A DNA stretch of 64,000 nucleotides from an uncultured Bacteroidales bacterium (GTDB lineage: Bacteria > Bacteroidota > Bacteroidia > Bacteroidales > F082). The notes beneath the pieces are model-generated. The model was not told the origin of the DNA and did not search any database. It saw nothing but the letters and a program-made list of their open reading frames with translations. Made by a program: the position numbers and the translations under genes. Below are positions 15,285 through 25,000 of this stretch, one piece after another. Position 1 is the stretch's first letter. Every line of letters starts with the position of its first letter. The stretch lies in NCBI GenBank assembly GCA_900318465.1, contig ONKQ01000028.1, forward strand, positions 1-64,000, given 5' to 3'.

Positions 15285-16661
15285 TCATTGGAAGTCGTTG
15301 ACTACATCTTGAGGGAGAAACACATGGCTTGTGATTCCATCAAGGGATGGATGTTTGAGAAACAAGGTAAGTACCACTTCTTTTCCTTTCACGAAAGGCA
15401 ACGACTTTGCCTTGGTTTCGAGTTCGTGGAAAAGTAGCATCGCGTTTTCGCCTTCCGTCCATTTACATTCTCCGATGAGGATTTTCCGTTTGTCGGTTGA
15501 CTCAGCGACAACATCTAATTCGATGGCTTTCTTTTCGTTGTTTTCGATGACGGTTCCCCACCAACGAGAGGCGATGCCCCAAATGCTATCCAACAAGAGG
15601 TTTCCGCTTACGGCATTGCGACAAAGCCGTTCCCAATGCAAGGCCACGAAATCGGAGAATGTATCGCTAATGGTTTGGGCAACAATATTTTGCCTACGAA
15701 GGTTGATTAAAGACCTGTTGGGAACCACATAGCGATAATACATCCTCATAAAGGGATCGCAAATCTGGTAATAACTGCGCTTGCTGTTGCGTGGGCTTTC
15801 TCCAAAAGGTGTTTCTCGCTCAATATAACCAAGATTGATGAGTTTGGCCAAAGGTCCGCTAAGGTCGGTGGCATTTTTTTGCATCCTACCCGCAATTTCT
15901 GAAAGCCGGTTGACACCATTGCCAATCAGCGACAACAATGCTGCAGATTGCGTTGTATGCTGAAAATCATCAACAAACAGTCTCGAAGGCTCATCGTAAA
16001 GTATGCCATTAGGGTCGATAATGTGTTGGGTGATGGCTTCCGTCAACGAAGGCGATTGTTCCCTGATTTCCCAATGACGAGGCACACCACCCCAAACAGC
16101 AGATTCCTCAATGGTTTGAATGGCATCGCAACCTAATATTTCCTGCAAAAACCTGACTGGAATAGGCTCCAATTTGAGGATGGCATCCGCACGGCCATAC
16201 AAAGGCGAGGCCGCATCAAGCACAAAACCTTGCATCATTTGTTGCGACGAGCCACAAATGATGAGATTGAACGGCAATTGACGGGAGTCGATATGCCGTT
16301 GCAGCACCGAAGGCAGGCTGGGGCACGACTTGACGAGATAAGGGAATTCATCGATGCAAAGCGTGAAACGTTCCTTTGCACGATGGGCAAGACTGCTGAA
16401 AAGGCTATCCCAATCAGGGTAAAATACCTTGTCGAAATCGGGGAATCTTGTGCTAATCGTCTTTGCCATCAATGCAAGTTGTTGGCTCTGTTCTGTTTGG
16501 TCGGCCATGAAGTAAACATCTTGGTCATCAAGCACATGGCGGACAAGCGTTGATTTACCCAAACGCCTGCGTCCATAGACAATGACGAATTTGGCATGTC
16601 CGTCTTTGCCAAGTACATGTTTCAGTCTCAATATTTCGTTTTCCCTGTCAACAAATCTCAT
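15285..16661 (-). CDS. Orphan AAA+ ATPase with C-terminal DUF234 / PD-(D/E)XK nuclease-like domain
   Basis: The 458-residue protein has a Walker A motif YGRRRLGKST (about 30-38), Walker B with LCIDEFPYLV and a sensor-like LIICGSSQQMM. A winged-helix segment with GNGVNRLSEIAGRM and YIERETPFGE follows. The C-terminal ELD then GECKW pattern fits a PD-(D/E)XK nuclease fold. This layout is the archaeal-type ATPase_2 plus DUF234 family, common as scattered orphan genes in Bacteroidetes and archaea. Their function is unproven; defence or mobile-element roles have been suggested from context. The gene is bounded by copies of a 20-bp motif on both sides. Transcription likely starts from TATTTTTG at 16691-16684. 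Confidence 0.82.
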   Translation of the reverse strand: MRFVDRENEILRLKHVLGKDGHAKFVIVYGRRRLGKSTLVRHVLDDQDVYFMADQTEQSQQLALMAKTISTRFPDFDKVFYPDWDSLFSSLAHRAKERFTLCIDEFPYLVKSCPSLPSVLQRHIDSRQLPFNLIICGSSQQMMQGFVLDAASPLYGRADAILKLEPIPVRFLQEILGCDAIQTIEESAVWGGVPRHWEIREQSPSLTEAITQHIIDPNGILYDEPSRLFVDDFQHTTQSAALLSLIGNGVNRLSEIAGRMQKNATDLSGPLAKLINLGYIERETPFGESPRNSKRSYYQICDPFMRMYYRYVVPNRSLINLRRQNIVAQTISDTFSDFVALHWERLCRNAVSGNLLLDSIWGIASRWWGTVIENNEKKAIELDVVAESTDKRKILIGECKWTEGENAMLLFHELETKAKSLPFVKGKEVVLTLFLKHPSLDGITSHVFLPQDVVNDFQ

Positions 16662-16683
16662 ACTATCAAAAAATTATGTCAGG

Positions 16684-16710
16684 CAAAAATAATGTTTTTA
16701 TTCCATAATT
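16684..16710 (-). promoter_or_regulatory. Promoter of the DUF234-type ATPase gene overlapped by its 20-bp motif
   Basis: The -7 element TATTTTTG (16691-16684, minus) is immediately preceded by the 20-bp motif AATTATGGAATAAAAACATT (minus strand, 16710-16691). That position is where an operator would block or position RNA polymerase. Confidence 0.5.
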
Positions 16711-16734
16711 TAAGGTTTTTCAGAAAAACTTATT

Positions 16735-16760
16735 AAAAAAGGAGCTTCCGCTCCTTTTTT
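16735..16760 (-). terminator. Rho-independent terminator of the acyl-CoA synthetase gene
   Basis: aaaaaaggagc / gctcctttttt forms a compact symmetrical hairpin three bases after the stop codon. It has U-rich tails on both strands, so it may work in both directions. Confidence 0.9.
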
Positions 16761-16763
16761 CAT

Positions 16764-18533
16764 TTATGCGAACATCTTCTCAATCACATCCTTGTATTTC
16801 GCTGTGATGACTTTGCGCTTGGCTTTGAGCGTTGGCGTGAGGAGGCCGTTGGCGATGCTCCACTCGTCGGCAAGCAGCACATGTTTCTTGATTTTCTCGG
16901 TCTCGCCCAAGCCCTTATTCATCTCATTGACTTCCTTGGCATAGCATTTCAGAACCTCAGGATTCTTGATCATCTCTTCGTTGGTCGTATAGGCAATCTT
17001 CTCTTTGGAGCACCATGCCTTCAGTTCGGCAAAGTTCGGGATGATGAGTGCGCCGGCAAATTTCTGGTTCTCACCTACCACAAGGATTTGCTCGATTAAC
17101 TTGGAAGAACTGAACTTGGCCTCAATCACATCGGGATTGATATACTTGCCGCCCGAAGTCTTGAACAGACTCTTGATGCGGCCCGTGATGCGCAGTTGAT
17201 TGTATTGGTTGAATTCGCCCATGTCGCCCGTATGGAACCAACCGTCAGCATCAATGACTTCTTGGGTCAATTCAGGCTTTTTGTAATATCCCATCATCAC
17301 ATTGTGACCACGGCAAATGATTTCGCCGTTTTCAGCAATCTTCACTTCCACGCCTGGCAGTGGTTGTCCCACATAACCCACTTCGCGTCCGTGCGGGTTG
17401 CGGTTGCTAACAGTGATGACAGGCGAAGTCTCCGTGAGGCCATAGCCCTCAAAGACCGGCATCTTGATGGCCGAGAAAAAGCCTGCAATCTTTTGCGAAA
17501 TGGCCGCAGCACCCGACACGATGATGTCAAAATTGTCGGCGCCAATGCCCTGACGTATCTTGCTGTACACCAACTTATCGGCAATGCCCAACTTGAAATC
17601 GTAGAACCAATTGCGATGCTCACTTTCAATCTTATAGCGTTCGCCAAGGCGCAGGGCCCAGAAGAATATGGCTCTTGCAATGCCTTTCTGTTTCTTGCCC
17701 GACTGATAAATGGCATCATAGAAACGTTCAAGCACACGCGGCACGGCGCACATCATCGTAGGACGAACCTCGCGCATGTCGGACGCGATGGTGGCCAAAC
17801 TCTCCGCATAGTAAATTGACATTCCAAGGTAATGATACATATAGACGAGAGCGCGCTCGTAGGCATGGCACACCGGCAGGAAGCTGAAAGCGCGTTTCGA
17901 CCACGGCGACGGCGTTTGACAGAAGTTCTTGAACTGGTTCATCAGATTATGATGTGAGAGCATCACTCCTTTGGGTGTGCCCGTCGTGCCAGAAGTGTAG
18001 ATGATGGTGGCGCACTCCATTTCATCAACGGCAGCCTTGCGGGCTTCAAGCTCCTCGGCATGGGGATGCTCCCTGCCCATTTGCAGCAACTGGTCGAAAT
18101 AGGGATATTTCTCACGGTTCACCATAGTGTAGACCAGCTTCACATTGGGCGCATCGGGCAAAATGTTGGTCACCTTGTTCATCACGGAGAGGCCGTCGAT
18201 AATGACCATCTTCGCATCGCAATCGCCAAGGATATAGCGATAGTCTTCCTCGCTGATGGTGGGATAAACTGGCACATTGATAGCACCGATTTGGCTGATG
18301 GCCATGTCGAGCATGTTCCATTCGGGGCGATTGGTGAGGATCATGGCCACCTTGTCGCCTTTCTCAATACCCAACTCCATGAGCGCATAACTCAAGGCGT
18401 TAGTATGTTCAATATAATCCTGGATGCTGTAATGCACCCATTGCCCATTCTTCTTTCCGGCAAGGGCGGTCTTTTGGTCGGGATACTTCTCCACATAATT
18501 CTGAAGAAGATCAAAAACTCTCTTGACTTCCAT
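16764..18533 (-). CDS. Long-chain acyl-CoA synthetase (AMP-forming)
   Basis: The 589-residue enzyme activates fatty acids with ATP and CoA. The adenylate-forming signatures are clear: P-loop YTSGTTGTPKGVMLSH (about 179-194), GYGLTETSPV (about 365), the GWFHTGDMGE motif, and the hinge and C-terminal lysine region with KTSGGKYINPDVIE. The C-terminal domain is slightly compact, as usual for the Bacteroidetes FAA1/FadD-like (COG1022) branch. It is monocistronic: a matched promoter lies at 18603-18573 and a terminator just downstream. Its likely role is phospholipid acyl recycling or exogenous fatty-acid activation rather than beta-oxidation, which is inferred from the anaerobic lifestyle. Confidence 0.93.
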   Translation of the reverse strand: MEVKRVFDLLQNYVEKYPDQKTALAGKKNGQWVHYSIQDYIEHTNALSYALMELGIEKGDKVAMILTNRPEWNMLDMAISQIGAINVPVYPTISEEDYRYILGDCDAKMVIIDGLSVMNKVTNILPDAPNVKLVYTMVNREKYPYFDQLLQMGREHPHAEELEARKAAVDEMECATIIYTSGTTGTPKGVMLSHHNLMNQFKNFCQTPSPWSKRAFSFLPVCHAYERALVYMYHYLGMSIYYAESLATIASDMREVRPTMMCAVPRVLERFYDAIYQSGKKQKGIARAIFFWALRLGERYKIESEHRNWFYDFKLGIADKLVYSKIRQGIGADNFDIIVSGAAAISQKIAGFFSAIKMPVFEGYGLTETSPVITVSNRNPHGREVGYVGQPLPGVEVKIAENGEIICRGHNVMMGYYKKPELTQEVIDADGWFHTGDMGEFNQYNQLRITGRIKSLFKTSGGKYINPDVIEAKFSSSKLIEQILVVGENQKFAGALIIPNFAELKAWCSKEKIAYTTNEEMIKNPEVLKCYAKEVNEMNKGLGETEKIKKHVLLADEWSIANGLLTPTLKAKRKVITAKYKDVIEKMFA

Positions 18534-18572
18534 AGCGAATAATTTGGTAAGTTTGACGTTTCAATTAGGCCA

Positions 18573-18603
18573 CAAAGTTAGGAAATTTCGATACACAATC
18601 AAA
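18573..18603 (-). promoter_or_regulatory. Bacteroidetes-type promoter for the acyl-CoA synthetase gene
   Basis: On the minus strand, TTTG (18603-18600) and TAACTTTG (18580-18573) are separated by 19 bases. This is a very good match to the -33 / -7 consensus and gives a leader of about 30-35 bases. Confidence 0.72.
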
Positions 18604-18637
18604 TTATTGCACGAAAAGCGTCGTATTTTTCCATCAG

Positions 18638-18685
18638 AAAAAACAGAATCGCTCCGCCATAAAGAGTTTCATGGCAGAGCGATTC
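18638..18685 (-). terminator. Strong terminator of the giant-protein operon
   Basis: Arms gaatcgctccgccat (18646-18660) and atggcagagcgattc (18671-18685) form a 15-bp stem with a single mismatch and a 10-base loop. On the minus strand it is followed by six T within nine bases. No comparable hairpin is seen in the gaps between the five upstream genes. Confidence 0.92.
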
Positions 18686-18711
18686 CAATAAATGCAGGTC
18701 AAAGTTCAGAA

Positions 18712-19008
18712 CTATCTTTTTGATTTCTTCCTTTTGGCAAAGCCATAGGCAACACCGAGGCCTCCCAGCAGAAGCAGGCCCTCACCAAGCGGAGTGAAGT
18801 ATTGGTCAGCATCGCCTCCCTGATAGGGAACGATGTTGAATTCCGACTCCGACATTCCAGCACGATAACTTCCTGTTTCTTCATCCCACAGAAAGACCTG
18901 TGAGCAGACCATCATAGGTTTCATCGTCAATACCATTGTCGCGAGAACAGTCAACAAAACAAAGGTTTTCCTTACTGAGTGTTTCTTATTATTTGCTTCT
19001 TTTCTCAT
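18712..19008 (-). CDS. Small exported membrane protein with tripartite C-terminal tail, last gene of giant operon
   Basis: The 98-residue protein has an N-terminal signal or anchor (hydrophobic about 15-36) and a short polar middle rich in acidic residues and glycine. Its C-terminal tail is made of PLGEG, a glycine-rich hydrophobic stretch of about 16 residues, and a basic end KRKKSKR. This motif-helix-basic layout looks like the sorting tails used by sortase-like, exosortase-like or rhomboid systems, but I recognise no named family. It begins 14 bases after the 7553-residue gene and has a near-perfect Shine-Dalgarno, so it is clearly expressed with the giants. A role as anchor, assembly factor or processed surface subunit is inference. 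Confidence 0.7.
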   Translation of the reverse strand: MRKEANNKKHSVRKTFVLLTVLATMVLTMKPMMVCSQVFLWDEETGSYRAGMSESEFNIVPYQGGDADQYFTPLGEGLLLLGGLGVAYGFAKRKKSKR

Positions 19009-19015
19009 TGTCTTG

Positions 19016-19023
19016 TCCTCCTT
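19016..19023 (-). promoter_or_regulatory. Strong Shine-Dalgarno AAGGAGGA before the 98-residue gene
   Basis: The minus strand reads AAGGAGGA seven bases before the ATG at 19008. Its first base overlaps the stop codon of the giant gene. Such strong sites are unusual for this group, whose genes mostly lack them. Confidence 0.85.
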
Positions 19024-22000
19024 TATTTTACTAAGACTTTCTGAACTTTGGTTTCTTTTGAATTTGTCAAGCGGAACATGTAAAGGCTCTTCGCCACCTC
19101 GGGCAAGCTGATGCGAGTTTGTCCGCCAGTCAGACGTTCACTCCACAAAACGTGACCCAACTGGTCGATGAACTCCAAGTTGCCTTCACCTGTGGCAATC
19201 CACTGCGATCCGTCGAAGAAGACGAAGTTGTGGAAACCTTCCAAATTCTCTTCCACGTCAGTCACTTCGAACACGATGAGGAAGCGTGACTTGTAGTCGC
19301 TCTTGTGACCCTCAAAGGCGTAGGTATCATTACGAAGCATGTCGTACTGAATGCCCGTAATGTTGTCGATGAGATACATGCTGTGGAAGTCGCCGTTGGC
19401 CGTATTCCACTTCAGTGTGAAGATGTCGTCCTCCTTGGCTTCGAATCTCACGGGGACGCGCTTCGTTCCTTCTTTCACAAAGAGGGCCGCGTAGTTCTCG
19501 TCCTCATGGTGACCATAGAACAAACCGTTACCCACGCAAAGTTCCTTCAACTTGTGCGCACCACCCCACTCGGGACGCTCAAACTCGATGACCGTCACAT
19601 CAGCACAACCATGATCGCTGCTCAGGTAAAGGTTGACCAAAGGATAGGCTGGTTGCCAATCGCGGAAATCGCCTCCGTTAGTCACCTCGCTTCGAGGTAC
19701 TATCATTGACTCATTGAAAACCAAAGGCAAAGGATCAGGTCCCGCATTTTGCGCAAGCACGAAGAAACCTTGGTGCGGGTGTATGAATTGATTGGCATAA
19801 TCGCCTTTTATGGAGCCTCCCTTGGGATAATATCTGAATGCTGTACCAGCCTTATCTTCTTTGGCACCGCCTTCGCCACCACCTGTGTTTCCATATTCAT
19901 CAGCATTGTAGACCACATAAAAAGGTAAACCAACCTTGTCGAAATCGATGTAGCCATGATAAGGATTGCCCACCAAGTTCCAACCTGGGAGTCTCGAATT
20001 GGCTGTTTTCGTCAACTGGATTCCCTTGTTTCCACTGTTCAGTGTTCCGTGGCTTTGCATGAAGGTTTCAGTGGCAATGGCCATCATATAGCCGCGACCC
20101 ACAATAAGGTCATCCTCATTCTGATTGACTACATTTTCATCACCATAAGGCTTATAGTCAAGGTGCCAGTGATAGTTATTCACAGTAAAGTCGCTATGCC
20201 AATGGTTGGGGCCGTTGCGCTTGAAGTTGATCCAGTGGTAGTCTGGCTCAGTCCAAGTGTAGAAGTCCATACCGTAAGGATAGCGCGGTTCTCCACTTGC
20301 GGAGTATTCATCGCTACCATTACCCGAAATCAAGCCCGTGCCGAACTCTGTCGTCTGGCTCGGGAAGTAACCATCCACCCAAGTTTCCAGATTAAGAGTT
20401 TCTTGTTCTTGACCTTCTTCGACTGGTTTCTGGCTTTGGCTGTTCGTCCAACCTTTCATCCAATAGCGGACATTGTCGGAGCCATTTTGCAACCAACTGA
20501 ACTCAATGTCATTCTCATCATCCATCCAAGGATTGTTGTAATAGTATTCGTCGCTGTGGTTTTCTCCATGATAGCCACTCGTATTCGTATTGGTTCCATT
20601 TACCTCATAATTGAATCCCAAAGGTGCATTGCTCAACGGTGTGGAAAGCATGTGCCAGTCGCGTGGCAACGGGAAGCCACCCATTCCCAACCCATTGAGT
20701 CCAGTGTTGATGCTCGGTGTCGAAGTGGCCTCGCCACAAGAATTGTCGAAGGTGACGCCAACGTAGGTGTTGGGATAGGGATTCTCGCTCGTACCTGCCA
20801 ACGAGCCAACTTGCTTGATGGAGGCATGTTCGTATATGCTCACCTTGTCGGCAGCAACAGGCTTAGTGGATGCCACAGTCACGTCGCCATAGATGAAGAG
20901 GCTATTGCCTGCCGTTGCTCTTGCCAAAGTACCGTCCAACTGAGGAGAGGTGTAATAAGGCTCGTTTCCAACCGTGTCGCGTACAGGACCGCCATATTGC
21001 AAGACAGGACCGCCCTCATAGGTAGCTACGGTGCGGAAGTCGCCTTGGTGGGCTTTATTGCCATTCATATCTTCCAGCATAAGCACAGGCAGGTCGCCGT
21101 TGATTTCAGGCAAACCCGGACGAGCCCAGCGAGCATATTCATGACCATTCTGCTTCTTGTTTATACTATCTACCCAATAGTTCAACACTTGGAACAGGGT
21201 GGTATCGGTATCACTGGTGATGCCTACCACCTTGTTGTCGGCATACATGTAGCCAAGTAGGTCGGCACTGTTAACAGGCGTGTAGGGCTTGCATGAAGTA
21301 TGGCAAGAACCATTATTATCGATAACATAATCGAATAATGGCTCATAGCCTTGTCCAACCAGCTTCGACATGACATAGCTTCTCTTAATGTTGGTGTTGC
21401 TTGAGTTTTGGGCTGCAATGCTGCCAAAGTTGGAAGCCGTGAGGTTTTCATAACCTGATTGCAAAGCCATATAGCAGTTCATCATCACCGCACCTGTATT
21501 ATCACCCACCAATCCTCCTATTTTGACATCATTATTTATTAAAATAGTAGGAGTCGAGTTAGGATTTTCGGGATTGGCAATAGTTAAAGAACCAACCTTA
21601 AATTTCGCATTCGCAAACGAGTTGTATATAGTGCCTGCATTGGCACTACCAACCAAACCACCCGCCAATCCTTTGGAAGTGTAATTTACGTCCATATCAG
21701 GCATGGCCATCGACGAATGAATCTTGCTGCCATTAGCCATCTGGCCTACCAAACCGCCCGCAACGACGTTTTGTGACTCGCTTTCGTTAGGACAAAAGAT
21801 TTTGACAGCAGCCTCGCTGTTCTTGACAGTAGTATTGTCGAGATAACCGACTAAGCCGCTGAGGTTGGTCGAGGCAGTATTGGCTGGATTGATGGTTCCG
21901 CTCACAACAAAAGTACGGTTGACAGTGCCGTTTTGGGCATAACCAAACAAGCCATAGTTAGTGCGCTCGTAGCAGCGGTCGCCTTTGCCGATACATTCGA

Positions 22001-25000
22001 TGCTGAGATTCTTGATAAGGTGGCCTTGACCATCAAAGATGCCATTGAACGTCTCACCTTGATTGTTGTCACCGACTGGTACCCAGACATATTGAATCAA
22101 GTCTATGGTATCTTTGGTCTGGACAATTTTGTAAATCGAGGACGTTTCTGGTATTGTGAAGTCGATGGCTGCCTGCTCGTTCTTGCCTGCCGACTTGCTG
22201 ATGAGCCAGGCCAAGCCTTGGGGCGACGAGATGTAGATGCTATCGTTGCTTACCCTATAGCCATCAGGCTTTTGTCTGACAATATTGGCCCAAGTCCAAC
22301 CGAAATACACAGCGTTATTACTATGGACGACCTCGCCCTCATTACTATCGTAATAAGTGGTTCTCTCTCCGTCACCAATATTATGCTTGTTGACGAAGAA
22401 CCAGCCTTGGTCGTCCAAGAAGTTGCACTTCCTCCAACTTGAATCAGCATCAAGCACAGCATTAGAGACTTGTATTGTTTCTCCTCCAACTTGAACTGGG
22501 GTCGTTCCCTCACGCACACCAACCGCCACTGGAGACAAGGTGTTGGTCTTGTAGGTGGGATCAGCATTACACATCGGGCTGGTAATGCCAATTTTTGTGG
22601 CTGGCCTTAGGGTATTCGTAATGTTGAGATACTTGGAGAAGGTGGGCAAATAAACATTGCAATCAACAGTATTGTTTTTATGGCGTTGCTTATTGCCTTG
22701 GATGGTCACCAAGCCTTCCACATTCACAGTGGAGGAGGCATCCTTGTCGACAAACAAACCTCCACCTTGTGGAGTAACGGTAATTACTTGCTGGTCACCA
22801 GAGGTTGATTCCGTATAACAATCGTAGTCAGCATCGTAGTACCATGTAGTAGCAGCATCAATGCCATTGTAGCCTTGCTGCAAGATGGTGCCATTGGTCA
22901 CGACTTCGATTTCACCTGATACGTTAGTAGTGGTCCTGAAGCCCTTCAAAGTGAGGCTTGATTGCTTGGATGGATTGCCGACAGTGTCAACCACCACCAT
23001 AGGCTTGTTCACATTGTACATTTGCGTACTCGTAAAAGAGGTTGGGATGTTATGTGTCGTAATATCACCTCCGCTGGCTCCAAACAAGCCGTCCACCAAA
23101 ACATTCTCCATCACGAAGTTGCTCTTGTTGGCATGGATCATCATGCCCAAGTTGGCACCCGGGCCTGCCGTTTCACCTGTAGGCAAGCCATTGTATGGTT
23201 GTTCGGGAGTTTCTGTAGGAGCTTCTACAGGATGCTCCGCATCAGTACCATCAATCTGACCATTTCTCATCTTGTGTCCACCGGGGTAGCGGTACAACTT
23301 CAAGGAATATTCAGTATTTTGGTTCAAAAGACCATTCACATCTTCCTTGATGGCCTCAACAGGACCAACCACATAAATGATGTCTTCCTCAAAATTGAAT
23401 GGTTCGTAAGTATCAACAGTGAGGTCTTTGCAGATACCTAATTCCGTAGTTGCTCCTTGTCCTTCTCCTATGGTCTTTTCACCTGATATGGTCAGTTTGG
23501 GCATATCGGGGAAATGGCCCCATCCTGCCTGGTGGCTCGCATCCTTACCCCAACCGCCATTGCCAATGCCTCTACCGTCGACGTACCAGATTTTGCCCGT
23601 AAGGCGTGGCAACACCCATTCACGGAACTCCTCAAGGTCCATCTCGCCACTCTCTCTATTCTGCACATACTCTCCGATGTTGAAATAGGGGTATTGCTTC
23701 GTTTTGGTGAAGTTGATTCCACCGTCGTCGCCTTCAGTTGTGTATTCATAATACAAAACCTTCTGACCATTCACTGTAAAGAAGTTGTGATCCGTATTAT
23801 AACTCAAGAAGCCGCCATCGCTACCATTCACAATGTCTCCCGGAATATCATACCCTGTAACTCTGATGGGATTGTTCTTCGGAGTCACTTTCGGGCGTGC
23901 GTAGGCGAAGCTCTCTGTGCCAATAGGACGGAAGAAGTCGCCTCTCATCCTGAAGAAACCTTGCAATTGGCCGTACATCCTTTTCTTGTTACCGCCAGAT
24001 TTATCCAAATAGCGAACATAAAGCCTCGAATCGTCGTTGAAGATGATGACATTTTCTTGATTATAGTCCAAAGGATTGGAAGGAGCCGTTTGCATGTAAT
24101 ACAACCTTGCGTTTTCTTCGGTGTTTTCTTGGGTGATACCCTCTTCAACCAACGGATTGACACCTATCCACTCCCAATAATTATCGTCGCTAAAGTCCAT
24201 GTGGCCATAAGAGGAGGTGGCATTTATCAAATGCAGGCTTCTTACCTCATGGATGGAGTCCATGTAGGCAGGAGCGCCAACAGCACCCAGAACGATGCCT
24301 GAGGCATTGGTCACATACAAGCCACTATCAATCTGAAGCACGGCAAAGGCTCTATCGGAGTCGGATTGGCTGATGTCGAGTGCGCCACTCAGCTTGATAT
24401 TGGTATTTTCGAGCATAACAGTGTCGGCACGCTGGATGGTGGTCAGTGTGCGAGATGCCTGGGTCAACTCGGCCTCTGGGTCTCCTTCAGGATTGCGTGT
24501 GCCGTAATTCCTGACGAGGATGTGGCGGCCTTCATCACCCGATTCGCAGTTGGTGCCACAGCCATACAAGCCGCCTCCGATGTTCATATAATTATTGATG
24601 CCGGCTGGGCTTGAGTTCGTGGTGTTGTAGGCAGTGCCATCAATATAGACCTTACTGTAGCCCGTCACATTAAACGAGTGGTCCCATTCCGTTGAACCGC
24701 CAGTACCAAAAGATCCGCCAAACACGCTGCCTTTGATGTCGAGATTGGATATGACAGGATTTTCTTGTCTGTGGATGTTGCTGTGTTCGAACTCACCTCC
24801 TTCTTTTGATGTTTCAACGATGGCGTTCTTACCTATCAATACGGCCACCGAGCCTTTCACTTTGCCGCCGTAGCCTGCACCATACACGTTGCCGCCTTTG
24901 AGGTTGCCATTGGCATCGGTGCCGATGGTGCCACCGCTAATGTTGACGAAAGAAGCACAGCCCTTGGGGTCGTATGGCTCAGTTGACGGGTTGTCATCTA

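Noticed and set aside
15239..16710. Insertion sequence around the DUF234-type ATPase
   Set aside because: There is no transposase, and the motif copies are not terminal inverted repeats with target duplication; retained only as a motif-bounded gene.
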